A DNA stretch of 64,000 nucleotides from Halichondria panicea (lineage: Eukaryota; Porifera; Demospongiae; Suberitida; Halichondriidae). The stretch lies in assembly GCF_963675165.1 (NCBI RefSeq), contig NC_087382.1:7054315-7118314 (forward strand), written 5' to 3'. The position numbers and the translations under genes are program-made. This document shows, in pieces, positions 11,860-26,800 of this stretch. Position 1 is the stretch's first letter. Every line of letters begins with the position of its first letter. Below the pieces are notes generated by a model, which was not told where the DNA came from, did not search any database, and saw only the letters and a program-made list of their open reading frames with translations.

Positions 11860-14800
11860 CTATGGGTAAAAGTATACATGATGTGAATGCTGGTGCTGAT
11901 GCCTCGGTGGAGCTACATGTACATGTACATAACATACACACATTATATGTGACAGGCTCAGGGAAAAGGGAGCAGGCTACAATTTTTGTGATTTAAATAA
12001 CGCGTTGCATTCAGAGAGCATTAGATTTTGCAGAGAGGTAGTAGAAAGACTGTAGATAACTAAGCTAAGAAAATTATTATGAGATTATACAATAAATATG
12101 GCTATTGCTCAATACCAATATCTGCTCCATACTAATCAATATCTGCTCTAATAATTATGGCCCTTTTCCCAGAGCCTGTCACATATCATGATGAACATTG
12201 CTGCATGCAAACTAGTGAAAGTGAGTAATGATCGAATGATTGTTATAAAACGATTGATGCCAAAAGTTCGAGTCTAATGGCAGAGCCTTGCAGCTCTCTT
12301 CTTACTCTAGCTACCAATACGTAGCTATAGCGTTCTGCAGTATAAGCAGAGTAGCAATTAACACTCGGTGAACTAGTTTTACTACGCACTCTTCTGAAAA
12401 CACATTCCATGTAAGCGGCATAACTCGAGAACGAAGTATTATTTTGCAAATCACCAAGAAAACACACAACACTACAGTATACCTCGCTTGCGCATGCGCA
12501 CCAGGGATTCCAGGTCGAATTCTGGTCAGATTTTTCTGAGTAGTGGGCAAAATAGAGTAGTGGGCAAAATAAAACAACCACTAATTGCATTTGCACCCGA
12601 GTAGTGGGCAAAATAAAACAACAACTAATTGCATTTGCACCCGCTAGTAGGAAGCTACAGGCTCGCTCTAGTTTTACTCACAGCTACATGTAAACCGCTT
12701 CGACACAATCTGAACTACCGCCAGAGGTGGATTGGCTAATCCGGATTAGGCCCATTTACACGAACGCGGATAGGTTATAATCCAGATTCCAACCCGAATT
12801 ATATAAAGGCTTCGTGTAAACAGGGCTAAAGGCATGATCCCAACTCGCAATTTTATAGCATCCCCTCTTATAATTATTAGCCAAAATAAAACAGTGTGTA
12901 ACTGAAGAAGTAAGCGTACACCAGCTGTCTTTTTTTTTGTCCTTAAGCTTTTCAAAAACCATGCATGTGAAAGAAGCAAATAACCACGGAGCTAGAAGTT
13001 ACTAGTTTGCAATAATTATCATTTGAATTTCAATCTGTTTTACGCATCCAGCTGGGTTTTCAATTCTACTGTCCTGCTGTCATAAATAGTATGGAAATGC
13101 ATCACGTGATAATTATGTCTCACTCCTACCAAGAGTATATAATAGAGAAGAGAGTATCGAGTAGGCATACTGTACGAAGGAAAGGGATTGGCAACGGCCG
13201 AAAAAATGTGATTATCCGTGAATACGCCATCAACTTTTTTTTATCTTTTGTAGCCTCTATTTATAAAAAAAAACATGCTTAAGGAAAACAAATTCAAGAA
13301 TTTAGGTAAAATTTTTAGATGGGGCACAAAACTAACACTTTCTCATCTTTTACAGCCTCCATTTTAGCATTTTGGTTGTAAAAACGAAATTAAAACCAAG
13401 GAAATGTATGCAGCCCAGTTCGTCAACATAGACACAAATAAGCACGATCTGTAGGTCATATGGCGTGCTTCTTAAAAGGGGGCACAGACCAATAATAACT
13501 AGTTTTATAGCTCTAGAACACCACAGTCAATTCTTCCACGCTTGAACTTCACTTTAAATAAAGCACAGGACATTACTATACGCAGTTCTAAAGTCTCATG
13601 AGACTAATAGCTAACTAAAAGTAAGATATTACTTAGTGCCGGGAAATAATGCGCATCAAGGATGGTTGAGAGGAAATCAATCAATGTGAAATGATCTTGT
13701 GATTTACTCCCTTGCTATTCCTCTATCTCTGATCAGATGAGTAACATGACTTCCTGTATCTGTCATGAGCTTGAAATTTGCACACTGACCAATCCAAGTG
13801 TGGGTGATGTAATCTACTTTTTTGATAGATTACATCACGCATGCTAGGATTGGTCAGTGTGCAGATTCCAATCAAAGTAGATTACATCACCCACACTTGG
13901 ATTGGTCAGTGTGCAAATTCCTGATCTTAGCCTCAATCTTAGCCTCAATAGACCAGTTGCGCATAAGAATTTAATTACTTACTGTGACTGTGACGTCACG
14001 ATTGGACTGCTCTGCTTTACTGGCAATCAATGTAAAAATTGCGCTTCGCCTTTGACCAGAGTTCATTGCAATGTCAGCTAGAGAATAAAAATTTCGACTG
14101 CATGTAGAGTTTGAAGTAGCTCTAGAACGAGGGGTCCGACACTGTAATTTGAGCATACAAGATTCAAAAATCTCTGAAGATTTCACAGAGCATCACTGGG
14201 GTTGAAGATTAAAAGTTCCTGAGTGCATGTGTCCAACTACCAGAGTCCACTTGCACTAGTCATGCACCTCAGGCTATGGATGCACTAGCACTTGCGGTGA
14301 GCTGATGCACAGTCAAGGCATTGCCCGTCCCCTTTTTGGAGGCAGGTCACGCCCATTTAGTCAAGGCATAGACACTGAGTAAGATTACGGAAAATGAGGT
14401 CAAAGGTGGGTTTCATGAGATTTCAAAAGTGGGTGTTGTACAAGATTTCATGCAATGTCGGACCCCTCGACTCTAGAAAGCAAGTTGAACTGGAGATATA
14501 TTGCTTGCTAGATAATGGGGTGCTAACAAGATCAATGTTTACCTACCAGATCGATGTTTAGAGACAAATCTATGCTTACCAGATGGATATTAATTAGCAA
14601 CCAGATCGATGTTTTAATAGCAACCAGATCTTTGCAGACCAGATCAGATTGTAGACTCGCCAGCCAGCCCTTCCTAGATCCTCGGGGTAAGGAACTGGTG
14701 GATTGCCCATAGATAGAGAGAAAGGGATTGGCAACAGAGGCAGTTCACGTGTTGCTTTTACATTGAGTGTACACAGACGTGTTTCGCCCTAAAACTCCCG

Positions 14801-17800
14801 CGAAAACCCGGGAAACTTATTGTGTATAATGCCTACTTCCCTCCTAGTTGTTCGCCTAACAGCGAAAACTCGGCCTGCCAACACTTAAACACATGCCCCC
14901 TGGTGGTAGGTATCATTTAGAAATATAATCTTGATTTTTGTGAAGTAGCTAGAGGCCTTCCTATATATAGCTAAGGTTGTGTTACTGTGCTATGTCCCAA
15001 ATGGCCACACAAATGAGGTGAAGTTGATGTTTAGCAGTAGAACTGCTTGTAGACTTTTTTACAGACGGCAAAAACATGTTTAGACTCCCACGTTAGAAGT
15101 AAGCCTCGAGGCAAAACACAGATGGCACCGGAAGTGCACTCGTTGCCAATCCCTTTCTCTTCTATCTAGGACATGAACTAACCTGACTCACTGTATTTGC
15201 CCATGTCTATTTACACATATCTACCCATAATTATCTATTCTATAGTTAGTATTTAGTTACTTAGGTCGTAATGTTCATGTGATTTGGGCAGTTGCTCCTC
15301 ATGTTGCTCCTCATGTTGTTACCTGAGGCGCGCGTGGGCGGCCATGGGTATAGTAGTATGTTGGTTTGTTTGTTACCCGAGGCACGCGTGGGCGGCCACG
15401 GGTATAGTAGTCCGTTGGTCTGTTTGTTTGTTTGTTTGTCACAGGTAACCTGGGTACCACAGCACAGCATGACGTATATAATTATAGCCTTCACATAACA
15501 ATATCTTGGTTTAAATAGTGGCAGATTTTAATATTTAGGGCTTCTTTGTCAAGCAAAATCTGAACTTGCACGTTGGCAGCTAGCTAGCTACACGTGGCCT
15601 TGATTACGTACTTGCAGCTGAATTGATCCGTACCAGGAACTCTGTAAGTCTGCTGTGATCCCAGTCCACAGTGCATGTCTAATGTGACATGTACCACTCA
15701 ATGTTTCAGTCCTAGTCTGGTTTAATTTTATTGCTGTGTGCTAGCCATACATGCTACTAGCCTCAATTTCAGGCCGAGTTGTTTCTAGCTAGGCCGAAAA
15801 CTAGGCCTGGTGTTGATTGTATCTGGGCGTGTATCTGGGCGAGGTTAGGAAAAGAAGCTTTGCAAGAACAACACACCTGTCGACAAAGGCCGGCAGGCCT
15901 ACCTACTAGTTTGCAGTCCATCACAAAGGGCAGTGAGTGAAAGCAAGAGATTTGCCATACCATGTTGAAAACCATGGCAAAGACGTTTCTTCCTTCTGAC
16001 AAGAGCTGGGCCTGTTCTGCAATGAGACTGGGGCCTTCTTGTGAAGCAGACAATGTATACGTTAATCTGAACAACTTAAACTTGCAGTAGCTAGCTAGCT
16101 AAATAATCTATGACTAGATTTTAGTTACTTCAGAGCATAACACGGAGCTAAATTACGGTATTAAACTTATACGGGGAAATATGACAGGAAACAAAGTGTG
16201 AAGAATCTCTGCTTTGGTATCTGGTTCCTGCCACGCCCAGATACAATCAATACCAGGCCGTATTTTTCAACTTCGTTCTATTAAAAAAAAATCGGCCTGG
16301 GACCGAGGCTAACATGCTACATGCTACATGCACTGATTATCACTCTTATGGTTTCTTTATTATCATGTCACCAGCCGAGAGTTTGCACTTTAGTGCTCTA
16401 GTTACCCAAGGCCGTGCTGTGGCCAGCGGGTATAGTAGTCTGTTGGTTTGTTTGTCTGTTTGTTTCTTTATCACGAGTATCTCTACTCACCTGAATGCCA
16501 TAGCACTGCGTTTGCAGCATAGATAGCCTTCACACAACAGTATCTTGCTTGAAATAGTGGCAGATTTGGGGAACTTGCCCGTTGGCAGCTGCTAACTACG
16601 CGCGGCCTTTATTCGAGATACCCTAGTGAACTTTGCACATGGGTTACTTACACCTGCTTTGACCTTTTCGTTTTGCTGACTCAGCAGTAAAACATGACTG
16701 GATCTACTAGCTAGTATGGGTATTATGTGCTGATAGGCCAAACAAAACTAGCGGTTCAGCGACAGAAACCGTGCAGAAATATTGTCTCATGAATCAGTCG
16801 CCCTCTATAATCTTGATTAGGCCGCCCAACTTTTAGAGGGCGGCTAAAATAAAGACTAGCAGAAGTACAGTAGAGGCGCTGAGTCAGCAAAAACGAAAAG
16901 GTAGTGAAACGAAAAGGTAGTGAAAGTTCAAGTGATGTCCGACCTCCTCTGGTAGAGATCTGACTACGTATTTGCAGCTGTACCAGGAACAATAGTAAAA
17001 AGCTAAAATTGTGACTGGTTGCTGGAGCCATGCCGTGATCCCAGTCCACAGTGCATGTCTCATGTGTTTCAGCATTCCTCCAGTATTTAGCTATTGAGTT
17101 GCTGTGCTGGTCATACATGCTACATGCACTGCATTATCTAAAGTTATTATCATGTCACCAGCCGAGGGCCTGTTTGTTTGTTTGTCACTACTCAGCCATA
17201 GCGCTGCATTTGCAGCATAGATAGCCTTCACACATTGCTTTAAATAGTGGCAGATTTTGATGTTAAAGTTTCGTTGTCTATAAAAGCTAGCAAAAGCAAA
17301 GAAAAGCTTGAACTTGCATGTGGCAGCATAGATTGAAGAGTTAGAGGGATAGGAAACGGAGTGGTGCACGTGATGATTTTACATTGAATCTGCAGTGGAG
17401 CCTCGAAAATTATCCGCGTTACGAGGCTATTAAGCACATTTTTGCCGGGTAACTCCCAAAGCTGTGTTTCCTCGAGACATCATCTCTTTCAGCAATTTAT
17501 AACACGCCTAGTCCATGAGCCACGTGTAGTACTTGCTAATGACTGACCACACCCAGTAAAAAGAGACTTTCCAATAAAGTTATATGTTCCCAAGGCTGTT
17601 TTAAAGCTATTGGAACATATAACGTGTAAGCGTGCTGGTTATGACTACTACAATAGGTATAGACCTTAAAATATAAGTGAGTTGCACGGACTAAGCACAG
17701 TTACTTGTAGTTTATTATGCACTGAGTGTAGAAATAGATATTGTTGTGATGGCCTAGATTAAACCGCAGCGTAGCGCGGATGTTACTCGAGATACCAACC

Positions 17801-20800
17801 GTTTCCTATCCCTCTAACTCTTCAATCTATGGTGGCAGCTAGCAAACTACATGCGGCCTTTATTCGAGACACCCTACATATTTACAGCTGAGTTGATCCC
17901 GTACCAAGAACAATGGAAAAGGGTAACAACAATAGAAAGCTAGAATTGTGACTGGTTTGTGCCTCTACACAGGCTCTCCTTTTTCTACTCTTTATCACCA
18001 CAATCGTTCAATAAGATAATATACTGTATTAATCGTTCAATGAGATAAAATACGGTATTAATTGGAGGAATAAAGAAAGAAATAGACGTAGAGTTAAGAA
18101 AAAGGAGAACCTGTATCAGGAAGTCGCGTGAGGGTAGAAGCTAGGGTAGAAGGGTGAAAATGAAGCGTGGGCATGCTGAGCTAGAGATGTTGGACTGCCC
18201 ACGCAGAGATCTATGACTTTGCCTGCAGCAAGCTGGACATGGACTTGGAACTGGAAGTTTGCAAGCACTATAGCTAGCTATACCTTAGGCTTAGCTATAT
18301 AGATGATGTACTAGTCTAGATTGTGTGTTCAGATTCTATCAGACTATCACCTTTTCTTGTGTCTTTCTACATGCATGCTACAGACTATAGTATACCGTAT
18401 AGTGGGTAATTTTCGGGAGACAAAATATTCGTGGTCCAGCAATATTGAGACATTTCGTGGGTAATATTTTCATGGTTGCTGCTTGGATTGTAGGTAAAGG
18501 TAGGCAAGGTCGCTTCATTCGTGGGTAAACTATTCGTGGTCAGACCTCCAACCACAAAAACCACGATTATTTTGCCCCACAAAAATTACCCGCTATACGG
18601 TAGTCTATAGTATAGATCAAGAATAGCTTAGTCATCATTATCATATAGCAGGTACTGCCACCAGAGCTGGCCATCTCTGATCTGACTTGCAGCACAGCTT
18701 GGTGGTTGTCTCAGTACAGTACAGTCTTATTAACTCTGAATGCGTGGGAAAATACCTTACGTCACGATTGTGGGCTACATATCGCCCACGTTCATAAAAA
18801 TCCTTGTGGATCACGCGATTTCCCAAACCAGTCTTACTTTTTCTTAACTGTACGCCCATTCCTTTCTTTTCTGCCTCACTATGTCTTTCATGGATGAACA
18901 GTGACAATAGCAAGAAAAAGTAAGGCCTGGGAACGAGGCCGAGGCTAGCCCTGTTAGCTGACTCTGGGATCCATGCAGGAACCATACTTCAATGAGACTC
19001 CAGGCTCTTTGCTGTGATCCCCTAGTCCACAGTGTCAGTGCATAGATATCTATGTGCCACTAAAACCCTGTTCTCTAATGTTTCAGCATGCCTCCAGTCT
19101 GGTTTAGTTTTATTGTTCCGAGTTTCTGTGCTACGACATACATGATAACATCACTACATGCACTGTATTATATCACTCTTCTGTAATCATGTCACCAGCC
19201 GAGGGTTTGCACTTTAGTGCTCCAGTTATAAAGATAAGTCGACACTCTTACAATGGTTACATCGAATGTTGGTAAATGTCTCTTTGTATTCATTGATAGT
19301 TGGTTCATCGTATCGGCACAGTAATTTACGACAGAACTTTGCTACATTTCCATAATTCTCTATCATGTCTGTGACTGTACTGGAATACTCAACGGTACAG
19401 ACAGAGCTAGCTAGCTCCTCTCAAGAATTTTCCTGTCCAAGCTGCTTTTTACTGCTTGGAGGGGTCTATTTCTGCTACCTTGTTGTGACTGTTCCACTAG
19501 CCATTGCTAATACATGGAGCTCAGTAGCTAGTTTATAGCCTGGTACTAGCTAAAAGCATGGGCTGGAGGAAATAAAGATGAAAACATTGACCGAAACGCG
19601 GATCGTCAATGCTATTTACGTACGTTTCCCATCCCTCTTCCTTCTTACATCTATGGTTCACTTGCTTTCTAGAGCTACTTTAAACTCCACATGCAGTCGA
19701 AATTATTACTCTCTAGCTGTACCTTGTTTAAATAGATCTTTATGATGCAATGAACTCTGGTCAAGCGCATGCAGTGCAATTTTTATATTGATTTGCGAAT
19801 TTTCCCAATCGTGACGTCATGGTAAGTAATCAAATTCCTCATGCATTATGCGCAACTGGTGTATTCCAGGCCCTTCCTTGTGGCGTAAAATTGCAGAGAG
19901 AGAGACGACTACCTTAAGCTCGAGCTCTAAGCTCATACTAGACGCTGTGGACAGTGTAGTAAAGCCATAGTATATATATCTTACACATAAACAGGATAAA
20001 AAATGTATACTTATACACTTATTATTGTTACACAAAGATCTCAAAGGATAAAAAAATTCTTTGTATAACAATAATAAGTGTATTAAAGTTAAAGTACTCC
20101 ATAGAATATCAAATGTTGCTAATTATAATATACGAGTGATGCAAGCTGCACTGTGCTAATGTATCTCGCCATGTTTTGCTTACTTGATTTGCCCCCAAGA
20201 TTAGGTCTGGCTCCCAGAACTAAGAATTCGTTTGCTTTGTATAAGGCTGTTAGTTGCATACTTGTTTCAGATGAGAATACTAGCTGGACCTAATGCAGGA
20301 GGGCGGTTTGATGACGTCATATCTTGTTTTTTAATTTCATAAAACTGATGAGTTGCGGTTTGATGACATCATATCCTGTTTTTTAATTTCATAAAACTGA
20401 TGAGTTATTGACTGCTATTACAGGGAAGGCCGATGAACAACACTGATCCTCTTGGTATTATTACAATAATTATACTGTAAAATTCACTGCAACACGCAAT
20501 CTCTTTGTCTATTTTATATCTTGTCAATATTGCAACAGCACATGCAGAGGAGGTACGACATAGGTTGACGTTTTGTTAATCGGTCGCTAATGAGTTACTC
20601 CCGTATTGCATTCCTGCGGCATGACAAGATGTCCACGCCCACATGATTTTTGTGTTGACTCAGCAGGTATTTTATGCACTGTCAGCGCTATTTTACTGTG
20701 TTTATCTCTTCTGGAGTCTCTCCAAGAGGCGTCTTCTGCTAGTCTATCAATCTTAGTATCATTAGAAATCTACTGTAAGTGTTACATTAAGACAGGAGCC

Positions 20801-23800
20801 ATAGAAAGCGCAACAAACTCTTCATTGTAGGTTTATAGCTCCTATGTCATAGTCTATGACTATGCTCTTATGTCACAGGATATAGCTATAGGCATCATTT
20901 ATAACTACTGTGGAGTACTGTGATCGTTGGTAGTCAGCTATAGGAGAGAGCAGTATATTCTCTTCTTTCTCCGTACACTCACATAATTCCTCCGTGAAAC
21001 TTGATGATAATTTATGGCGCGAGGCCACACCTTCTCTAGGTAAATGTGGGCATTACATCCTGTCATGTTGCAGGAATGCGAGTAACTCATTAGCGACCGA
21101 TTAGCAAAAGGTCAACCTATGTCGTACCTCCTCTGCAGCACATGGTAAAACAATGCAGTGTCAGCAAAAAATGAAATTTGACCTCAAAGGATGGCTGACA
21201 TCACCAATAATGACTTATTGATGCGGTGAGCAAAAACTGAGGTGAGCGGTTGATCTGAAACAAGTATGCAACTAACAGTGGCCTAATGTGATGTTATTGT
21301 TTGCAATTGTTGACATGAACCCACACAGATAGAAGCATGATTGTGCAGATTGTGCATAGATTTACTACGCAATGAATGCTTAACAAAGGGGGTGGATCTG
21401 CAATGAGGTCAGAGTTCACAAAGGCTGCTTCTGGCAGTACAGTGCAGTCCAGAGGAGGTCCGACAAGCGAGGTGCAACTCAAGTAATTAGCCTTTGATTA
21501 CTCCCAGCAAAAACATACGATGTGGGCGGATAATTATTGCTCAATCAAAGACTAATTGCTTGAGCTGCACCGCGCCTGTCGTACCTCCTCTGAGTGCAGT
21601 CAGAGGAGGTAAGCCAAGGTCAACAGGGTCAATCTTAATGAAAATGTCCTGGATTCTTGACCTTTGCTTGAATATAAGTTTCTGTTGCTCTTGATCGTTT
21701 ATTTGCCTGCTTGGAAAGCTTGCTCTATACCCAGTGCAGCAAACCAGTACATCAAAATGTATACCTTAGCTACAGAAGGCTAATTTTCCTGGTTTCGAAG
21801 AATGCAATAAAAGGTCAAAGGAATCTGGGATCTCTTCTCTCAAGCTGGTTCGTCAGGGGTGCGATAGCTCAACTGATTTCTGCGAAGAGGATGAATCTAG
21901 TGGTGGTGTATAAAGCCAGGGGCGTGATCAGTTTCAAAACATAAGCCCACGTAGTGTTTTAATTATAGACTTTAGTTACCTTTTGATATTGGCATACCTC
22001 GATCCTCTGCAGTGCAGTCAGGCAGCATGCAGCTTCTTGTACAGTAGAACCTCGATTATCCGGACACCTCGGTTCCAGAAGCAGGCCGGATAAGTGAATA
22101 TGCCGGATAATCGAATAGATAAACTACGCCTTGATCCACCCACTTTATTGATGAACAGCAGTGCCACATGGTTGTCTGCGCATGCGCAAAATAAAAGCAG
22201 GCATGTCTCCATGGTAACAGCTGCAACGCGCATGCGCATTTGAGGGACACACCCATTTTCTGAATTATGTAATCTGATTAAAAAGAAAACTGCCAAGCCG
22301 GATAATCGAGGTTCCGGATAATCGAGGGCCAGATAATCGAGGTTCTACTGTACATGTAACTAGCAACCATGGAGCTAGCTTTAGTGCATGGCTAACTCAT
22401 AAGTTAAATAGAATGTTTTTGCAAAACAACAGATGATGCTATAAAAGATTCTATAGAGACTGTGAGTAAAACTAGCCATAACTCGAGAAAGAAGCTTTAG
22501 TTTGCAAATCCACGAATCAAAATCAAGAATCTGTTAGTTATCGTCGCATTGAACAGATACATTTGGACAGACACACAGTCACCGTATCCCTCGTGCGGCT
22601 ACGCCTTCAGGCATACTACTGTTTAAAGAGGATTCGCAGAGGGTAGAGGGTAACAAAGAGTATACACGCAGAAGCCCATAAGTAAGAGCTGGCTACAGGG
22701 ATCACGTTTCGTAAGTGGCTATGACCGCACTTCCATATAATTATGCAGAGTCACTAAGTGGTTGAATCCCTACAGTTGCAAGCACTGAAACCGGCAATTA
22801 CGAAACGTGATCCCAAGTATACATTGAAGTTAGCCACGGCTCCTGATATACGCAAGCATAAACACAGGTATATACATGTAAGCGTCCTAGGCATGAACTG
22901 TATTTTATACAACAGTAGTACAATCTTTGATCTCTGACCACAATAATTAGTTATTGCCCAGCATATATGGCATGTTGCACGAGGGCGCCTGCAATAACTA
23001 ACTTGTTGCCCAATGGCGTCAAATTCTTCTGATAGGTCAATTTTTCCCTATACATTGTAATTGTAATAAAGATGTTTCATATCAAATCTGCTGGGGAAGT
23101 AAGATTATAAGAATAGTGCCTGGGGGAAGTAATATTATAATCACTGGACATCTACTAGGATATGGAGTGAATTAGTAAATAATATAGCGTATAGCGCGAA
23201 ATTTTCGAGGGGGCTTAATTTTCGCGAATTTTGTAGGTTAGTAATCCTACACGAAAATTAAATCCATGAAAATCGTTCTATAATTAGAATTATCTGCTAT
23301 AACGTGCAGACATTTAAAGGCGTGGCTTCCGGTAAGCAGTCATTCCGCGAACATTGTGCAACGAAATGCTTTTAGAGGCCAATCCACGAAGTATAAGTGC
23401 CTCGAAAATTTCGCGCTATGCGGTTGTAATGTACGTACCTCTTCTCTGTGAAGTAGAGCAAGACTTTCCGTTACACACATCACATCGGAGTCTTTAAAAG
23501 TATTGGTCTGAAGTAGAACATCAGAGTAATTACACCTCAATCTCTAAACAAAAACGCAGATACTGATTGGCATCAATATACTTACCTTTACTACGATTTC
23601 GTACGCATTCTCCATCAAAGGAACAGCCAAATCATACCTAACAGAAATATTACTATCACACATGTACGAAGACACACCATCTCACAGTCCACTCTCAACT
23701 ATTTGTACTGTGTGCACTGTCATGAACGGGAAAATGCTTTGGGTTATGCATTTAGCGCAGTCATGCAAACATTGGTCAGTTGCAGGTTTATCAGTTACCT

Positions 23801-26800
23801 GCAGTTTTTTTAACAAATTGGATCTACTAACAAGGAACAAAGAGTGTACGTAATAGGAAAGTCCGGAGGTATGAGGTTAAAATCGGATCCAAATCAGTAC
23901 AATTCAGTATAGGTCATGTGACTCTTACACAAAACTCTTAAAAGTAGACTAGCCATAACTCAAGAAAGAAGCTTTAGTTTGGTAACCCACGAATCAAAAT
24001 CCAAGAGAACGTGGCTAGAAGTATATAGAAGCTGTTAGTTTTTGTCACATTGCAACCGTTGAGCAGTCACAGCTGGAAAAGACATACAGACACACAAACA
24101 CACACAGTCAGCTTTACCGTATCCCTCGTGCGGCTACACCTCGAGGCATACATATACAATGTGAGAAACTGAGCAATAATAACACACTTAGCTAGCCAAA
24201 GTGTTTTAATGCTGGTGTACTCGGATTGCAATAACGCTCTCGGTTGAGTAACCTCGAGCTGCTAGCTAAGTGTGGTATAAATTATTACTAACGAGATACA
24301 CACCTTTCTTTCTCAGTGTAAAATCTTCCAAGGTTTCGCAAAATAACTACAATTCCATCATGAGCTGGTGCAACAGAGTCATAATGCTTGAGACATTTGA
24401 GGAACTTTTCTTCGGCATTGCTTAAAAGTAGTCAGACAATTAGGAACAACTTGATAACATTAATTTACCAAAGAGTGTGTCATAATCATGACATAAGTCT
24501 AAAACTTACTCGGTATCTCCATAAACGGCAAGAACAACACCCAGCTGATTGAGACAACGGATTAACACGGTAGAATCATCACCAGTAGAGCAGACCTCTT
24601 CAAGGTATTCAACTCGTTTCAATAGAATTTCACTTGTTTCCTGGAATTGATTCATTATTCCAGCTCAAATAATTTTAAAGAACCTACAACAGACGACTGG
24701 TTGGATTCTTTCATTGACATCATTCTTGTAAGAATGTCATCCGACATATCATTTCTGAAATTTAATGGGTTACATGCAAACAGTTTGCAACTAAAGTACA
24801 ATTTGAGCTTACTTTCCGTTCTCTTTATACAATGATGAGAGTTCTCGAAGTACCTGATAAACGAATTTCTTCACTTTTACAGTACTTAGAAATTCATACT
24901 CACTTTTAGACAAAACCTGGAGTCAGTAGCATTGCAATCATCAAACGACTCTATTGTTTGAACGTACAAATCTTCAGCAGTCCTACAGATTGTGACATAT
25001 TCGTAAATTATCACTCTTGTAATTGTATAGTAACCTTACTCTAGATGACCAGCATTTGAATGAACGATCGCTAGTTCATACAACGACTGAGCAATATCAG
25101 TGCTGTTAGAGTCTATTTGTGACTCACTCAACTCCAGGGCATGTTGCAATGGTAGCAGAGCCTATTTGGCACACACAAAAAAACAGGAAATTTAACATTC
25201 TACATGTGTAAATTTTTACCTGCTGAGCAAACCCCAAACGTGAGAGTAGTTTACCCGTTATTCGAAATAGAGCCAACAACTCCGAAGTGACGATTTTCGT
25301 TTCTAAGGTAGTACATTCTACAGTATACAGGAGCCATGTTGTATATTATAGACATAGATTTACCTTCAGTCACCAACAACAATTTGTGGTATTGTTGAAC
25401 TAGTGAAGCAGGATCTGCATTCAAGTAACTCCAATATCCCAACAACTCCCCGCTCTGTCCACTGTAACAGCCGTGGCATAATGCGAAAGAAAAATTATCA
25501 GTTTACACTGTCTTACCTGGCACAAGCCAGAATCAGGATATCAACGTTCAATATAAGGTTAGCCAGTTCTTCTAACATTTCACCTCGCTTTAGCATCCAT
25601 GGTAACTCTTCCACAATTCTTACTTGCTGCGTTGCATTTTTGCTATGAATAAAATGTCACAAATATTCAGCTTAATCCAGGACGAGAAACTAAATCTAAG
25701 TTGGAACATAGATGAACAGTAAAGGGATTGGAAACGACCGGGCCCCCCTGTGTAAAAGGACTCCGCGTTATATTTCGCGCTCGCAAATATTTTCGTGGTT
25801 GATCGTTCTGTGTTGTATTTTAACTGTTTCTAGCTCTCTTATCCACTAGAGATCACTCAGAAGCTGGGAGGTACTCTAGAGAAGTAAGTTTATACCACTG
25901 ACAAGCTCTGAGTCCGTTGTCTTTACTCTGTTTCCAATTTTTGTTGAGTTAAGCTTGAATTACTCTATGTCAACTTTCCTCTTTCCCGAGTCAAAACAGC
26001 AAAGTACATTGCTTGACTTGGTTATTATGTATCTAAGTGCTACATAGAATGGCTTCATGCTATGGATAAGCTATACTGTTCATAAACATTTGCAGTATAA
26101 TCCTTCAAACTGCTTTAGTATACTTTTAGTATACTTTTAGACACACCATGGGCCTTGACCTCTCACGACTTCATAGTAAACTATTCCTTTTTTTATAGCA
26201 TTTATTTGTTTAGTGATAGTAGCTGAGTGGCTTAGTCGACTTTTTAGAGCTAGATTCTCTTTACTTTATAGAAAAGTCAATATTAAAAGTGATCAATTTC
26301 ACTGTTTCTATGCAGAGCACATTGTAGAGCAGTCAAGACAGGTAATGAGCATGCTGACTATAAAAATAATCCTCTGTAGTTTTAGCCACACCCTATAACG
26401 CGGAGTGTTTCACGCAAACATTTTTGTTTCCAATCCCTCCTACTGTTCTATCTATGGTTGGAGCAAATAATTATGCGAGCTTAAAATAATTACCCTATTA
26501 CTAGCCTCGATCCCAGCCCCTCTCACTAGAGGGCCTGGTAACCACCGTTTGCGCGTGGGTGGATTCAATAGTAAATTTGTTAGTAAAACTCTTTGTAATT
26601 TATCAATTAACCTTTTGTACTATGGTCACCCAACGTGTTTGATTAAACTATTTAGTGTCAAGAGAGAGAAATCGCCATCACAACTCTAGGCTCATACGAA
26701 GAGCACTGATCTTACTGAGATGGCATCAAACAAGCGTCTGGAAGCAAGTAGATTTGCCAGAGCCGGTCGATACTGACAGAAAAATGCCTACCACTCTACC

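Noticed and set aside
18641-18985. 114-codon minus-strand frame (contains HKDFYERGRYVAHNRD)
   Set aside because: A TPR-like look was considered for the missing NPHP3 exon, but the required phase 1 entry gives a stop and flanking sequence is repeat-derived.
20606-20830. 74-codon plus-strand open frame
   Set aside because: It lies wholly inside the family H MITE bounded by a 9-bp target duplication.
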